DNA from: Solimicrobium silvestre
GTDB lineage: Bacteria; Pseudomonadota; Gammaproteobacteria; Burkholderiales; Burkholderiaceae_D
Assembly (NCBI RefSeq): GCF_002976435.1
Contig: NZ_PUGF01000019.1
Location: forward strand, 1-64,000
Reading direction: 5' to 3'
Length of the DNA: 64,000 nt
The notes under the pieces were generated by a model, which saw nothing but the letters and a program-made list of their open reading frames with translations, did no database searches and had not been told where the DNA came from. Below, piece after piece: positions 61,699 to 64,000 of the stretch; positions within the stretch are counted from its first letter, which is position 1, and the number at the start of each line of letters is the position of its first letter. A program made the translations under genes and the position numbers.

Positions 61699-63189
61699 TT
61701 AAGGCGTTGAAGTTACTGAAGCAGTCCCGGATTTTCCACCGAACGTAGCTGTAATGACAGCATTACCAGCACTGATCCAATTAACTACTCCCTGAGATAC
61801 TGTCACAACATTGTTTGCAGAAGAACTCCAAATGATCGGCTGAACAGCTTGCTCCTGTATGACTTGAGAAGTGCTGTCAGAGTAAGTAGCCGTTGCTGTG
61901 AGCGTTTGAGTGGAGGAAGGGGAAATACTAAACGATGAAGGAGAAATAGCAATGGAAGTTAACGTTGCGGAAGAAACTGTAAATGTAATACTGGTTGTAA
62001 ATCCAGAAAATGATACGGAAACTACTGCGGTTCCCGGAGCTACTGGAGTTAGCACGCCTGTAGGACCAATGGTTGCTACACTACCAACTGAAGTATTACT
62101 TACAGGTAATGACAATATCATCGAACTACCGTCCGTATACAAAACGAGCGGAGTAAGTTGTATGACAGAACCTAAATACAGAGTTGTTGGAATGGAAGCC
62201 TGTGGCAAGTAACTGCTAGTGCCATAATTTTCCACAATAGAAATAGACGAAGGCGTTGCAGTGCTCACACTTATAGCCAAACTGCCAGTTATTCCATTGG
62301 CTAAAGCTGAAATAGTTGTGCTTCCAGATTGCGTTGACGTGACCATTCCTGTTGAACTAACTGTTGCGACCGTATTTGTTGAGGAACTCCAGATTGCAGA
62401 TGGTAATTCCTGAGTAGACCCATCTGAATAATGTCCTTTAGCTAAAAACTGCTCAGTAAAAGTCAATGGAATACTTATTGAAGATGCTGTTACTGCGATT
62501 GATTGCAAAATTGCGGCTGTAATCGTCAGATGTACACTTCCAGAAACTCCGTTCGATGAACCAGTAACTCCATTCGATGAAGCAGTGATTACTGTGTTTC
62601 CTGGTAGCAATGTTGTTGCAAGACCTGTTGAGCTGATCGTCGCATTTGCAATTAAAGATGAACTCCAAGTTGGGGATTGAATAACTTGAGATGTCCCATC
62701 TGAGTATTGCCCTGTCGCTATAAATTGCACCGTTAATCCGGCAGCCACGCTTGAAGAACTGGATGTCACTGTAATTGACTGTAAAGTTGCGGCAGTTACC
62801 GTTAACGTTGTGCTGCCATTCATTCCATTTGCACTGGCAGTGATAGTAGAACTTCCCGCTTGAGTTGATGTTATTAGTCCTGTAGCGCTTATTGTTGCAA
62901 CTGATGGCGCTGATGAATTCCAGCTTGGGGATTGAATAACTTGAGATGTTCCATCTGAGTAATTACCAGTAGCAGTATATTGCAGAGTTAATCCTGCAGC
63001 CATGCTCGACAAATTGGGCGTTACACTGATGCTCTGCAATGTTGGAGTTGCTGTTGCGTTTGATTGAGCCGGACTTGACGAGTTACTGGAACCTCCTCCT
63101 CCACACGCTGCCATCACAAATATAAAAAATAAAGTTAGACAACATTTTAAATTGAAAATTATCAATTTATTATTAATGTAATTTCTCAT
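61699..63189 (-). CDS. Lipoprotein with tandem Big_2 immunoglobulin-like domains
   Basis: The protein (496 residues from ATG 63189) has a lipoprotein signal ending LFFIFVMAAC (lipobox MAAC), a Gly/Ser linker GGGGSSNSSSPAQSNATAT, and about five Ig-like domains of the bacterial Big_2 type. The repeated unit is T-x-x-S-I-x-V-T...GLTLQYTATGNYSDGTSQVI then SPSWNSSAPSVATISATGLI, returning as QFIATGQYSDGTSQVI and later EQFLAKGHYSDGSTQEL. Such domains form rigid surface stalks in adhesins such as intimin. No adhesive head domain is seen. The last repeat lacks the opening motif and differs most. Confidence 0.88.
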   Translation of the reverse strand: MRNYINNKLIIFNLKCCLTLFFIFVMAACGGGGSSNSSSPAQSNATATPTLQSISVTPNLSSMAAGLTLQYTATGNYSDGTSQVIQSPSWNSSAPSVATISATGLITSTQAGSSTITASANGMNGSTTLTVTAATLQSITVTSSSSSVAAGLTVQFIATGQYSDGTSQVIQSPTWSSSLIANATISSTGLATTLLPGNTVITASSNGVTGSSNGVSGSVHLTITAAILQSIAVTASSISIPLTFTEQFLAKGHYSDGSTQELPSAIWSSSTNTVATVSSTGMVTSTQSGSTTISALANGITGSLAISVSTATPSSISIVENYGTSSYLPQASIPTTLYLGSVIQLTPLVLYTDGSSMILSLPVSNTSVGSVATIGPTGVLTPVAPGTAVVSVSFSGFTTSITFTVSSATLTSIAISPSSFSISPSSTQTLTATATYSDSTSQVIQEQAVQPIIWSSSANNVVTVSQGVVNWISAGNAVITATFGGKSGTASVTSTP

Positions 63190-63232
63190 ATTCATTCCCT
63201 TTTAATAGGTTGCCAAGTATTAAATTACCAAA

Positions 63233-63520
63233 TTACTCACACTCCAATTTGATATGCATGTCCAGCACAATTTCTTTAACAACACCCAAATACTCCTCTT
63301 GGTAAAGGCCGACTTTATTATCGATTAATGCTTTCGCGACCGTAAAAGATGAGCCTGGGGCTTGGGCATTTTGATCAATATCTTTATAAATATCTAATTT
63401 ATCGAGTTCATCACAATCTATGATATTTCCTCTTAATCTTAAATAAGATTGAAGATTAATTAAACTTCCAGATAAGTTCGGTTCGGTAGCGCACAGAAAA
63501 TGATAATTATTGAGTGCCAT
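63233..63520 (-). CDS. Unknown soluble protein upstream of the Big_2 lipoprotein
   Basis: The reading frame from ATG 63520 (about 95 residues) contains NNYHFLCATEPNLSGSLINL and VAKALIDNKVGLYQEEYLGV. No signal peptide or known domain is visible. It lies 43 bases before the Big_2 gene on the same strand. A longer frame begins at 63547, but that start is a TTG with no ribosome binding site. It may be the C-terminal part of a broken gene, because the bases upstream (63548-63900) look decayed. Uncertain as a real gene. Confidence 0.4.
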   Translation of the reverse strand: MALNNYHFLCATEPNLSGSLINLQSYLRLRGNIIDCDELDKLDIYKDIDQNAQAPGSSFTVAKALIDNKVGLYQEEYLGVVKEIVLDMHIKLECE

Positions 63521-63547
63521 CCGTAGAGGGTCTACTAACGCAATCAA

Positions 63548-63949
63548 TTGTTGAACTCATCAGCTACGCGCCAGCGTTTTGCGCGCGTCGGGCATGAAAG
63601 TGCATTCCAGTTCGGTCGGAAATACAGCCGTCTGTTCGGGGAGCCGCAGCACCGCGACATCATGTGCATGAAAGAGGTTTAGGCGAATGACATTAGGTAA
63701 GATCGATGTCCCAATTAGATAGCCGTATTTACCAATGTCCGCTCTGGAGAAGTTGTTATGACCGTTTATGGGCACTTTGCGGGCAAACACTTCAAGAACA
63801 TCAACGACTGCGACCTCGGTGGTTTACTTGCCAGTCACGATATGACGGACATTTAAGTTGGTCGGTGGTTTTTTATGCAAAAAAAGAGGGGGCGAACGGG
63901 TCACTTATTTGATGCGAATATACACTTGCCTATCAATCTTACCAATAGC
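63548..63949. other. Stretch without an assigned gene
   Basis: A minus-strand open frame (63560-63790) reads MFARKVPINGHNNFSRADIG and then ...LRLPEQTAVFPTELECTFMP; it could be a fragment of a longer protein, but no family is recognised. The plus strand has only short open pieces. I see no hairpin or repeat of note. Confidence 0.35.
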
Positions 63950-64000
63950 ATGTCTGAAGCTTCACTCCCCATTACCGCCATCATCAATACTCGGAAAGGT
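63950..64000 (+). CDS. Possible start of a family-2 glycosyltransferase (cut by window edge)
   Basis: ATG 63950 opens MSEASLPITAIINTRKG and runs out of the window. The L-P-I-T-A-I-I-N-T-R opening is like the first strand of GT-A glycosyltransferases (S-V-V-I-N-T-R/K-N). Only 17 residues are visible and no ribosome binding site is clear, so this is weak. Confidence 0.3.
   Translation, partial: MSEASLPITAIINTRKG

Noticed and set aside
1-64000. CRISPR array, tRNA or rRNA gene
   Set aside because: No series of equal repeats with spacers and no tRNA cloverleaf or rRNA core sequence was recognised by eye; a tRNA scan would be needed to exclude a missed tRNA.

Overview
The window looks like chromosomal DNA of a betaproteobacterium, most likely Burkholderiales of an Oxalobacteraceae type. 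The grounds are a betaproteobacterial trimeric porin, a CoA-dependent aerobic 2-aminobenzoate cluster resembling that described in Azoarcus, a YeaG/YeaH/SpoVR stress operon and moderate GC. The genus cannot be fixed from sequence reading alone. No rRNA, tRNA or CRISPR was seen.

Positions 1-7.5 kb are accessory and partly decayed. The segment opens with the tail of an IS1182-type transposase. A one-direction series of small, mostly secreted unknown proteins follows: an LptA-like protein, a GNAT acetyltransferase, a frameshifted secreted protein and an NHL-repeat protein. They are separated by degenerate filler DNA that includes a 65-bp direct repeat. At 6.5-7.1 kb a densely folded leader sequence precedes a 105-residue unknown protein. 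Positions 7.2-10 kb hold a small regulon of a cupin protein, a TetR repressor, an SDR and an AhpD-like protein; two matching operators suggest that one TetR controls both transcripts.

Positions 10-17.5 kb carry stress and envelope genes: CsbD, PRC-barrel, a 51-residue charged protein, an alcohol dehydrogenase, a BON protein, a collagen-like lipoprotein, a phospholipase-D lipoprotein and DsbA. Positions 17.9-21.6 kb carry part of a Puu-type polyamine pathway (PuuD, a class I amidotransferase, PuuB), an SMR efflux protein and a small membrane protein. A nested inverted repeat and a PAS/GGDEF protein follow.

Positions 24.6-34.1 kb are one nine-gene minus-strand operon for 2-aminobenzoate (anthranilate) breakdown. 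It encodes a CoA ligase, a fused monooxygenase/reductase, an SDR, a MarR regulator, an enoyl-CoA hydratase, an acyl-CoA dehydrogenase, a thioesterase, RidA and glutaryl-CoA dehydrogenase. Together these could take the aromatic acid to crotonyl-CoA. A candidate MarR operator lies just upstream and a strong terminator ends the operon.

Positions 34.1-49.7 kb hold a CadR/PbrR-like regulator with a His-rich P-type ATPase, a TetR/SnoaL pair with two operators, an amino-acid permease/PhyH dioxygenase/porin group, an ABC exporter next to a two-component system, and a LysR/SDR pair. Positions 49.7-58.2 kb hold a PAS sensor kinase, the PrkA-DUF444-SpoVR operon with an extra small protein, a MerR homologue lacking one mercury-binding cysteine, and a membrane GGDEF protein.

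Positions 58.5-64 kb hold an M16 zinc peptidase, a 106-bp relic copied from the upstream GGDEF gene, a Big_2-repeat lipoprotein, an unknown protein and unassigned DNA. A possible family-2 glycosyltransferase begins at the right edge.
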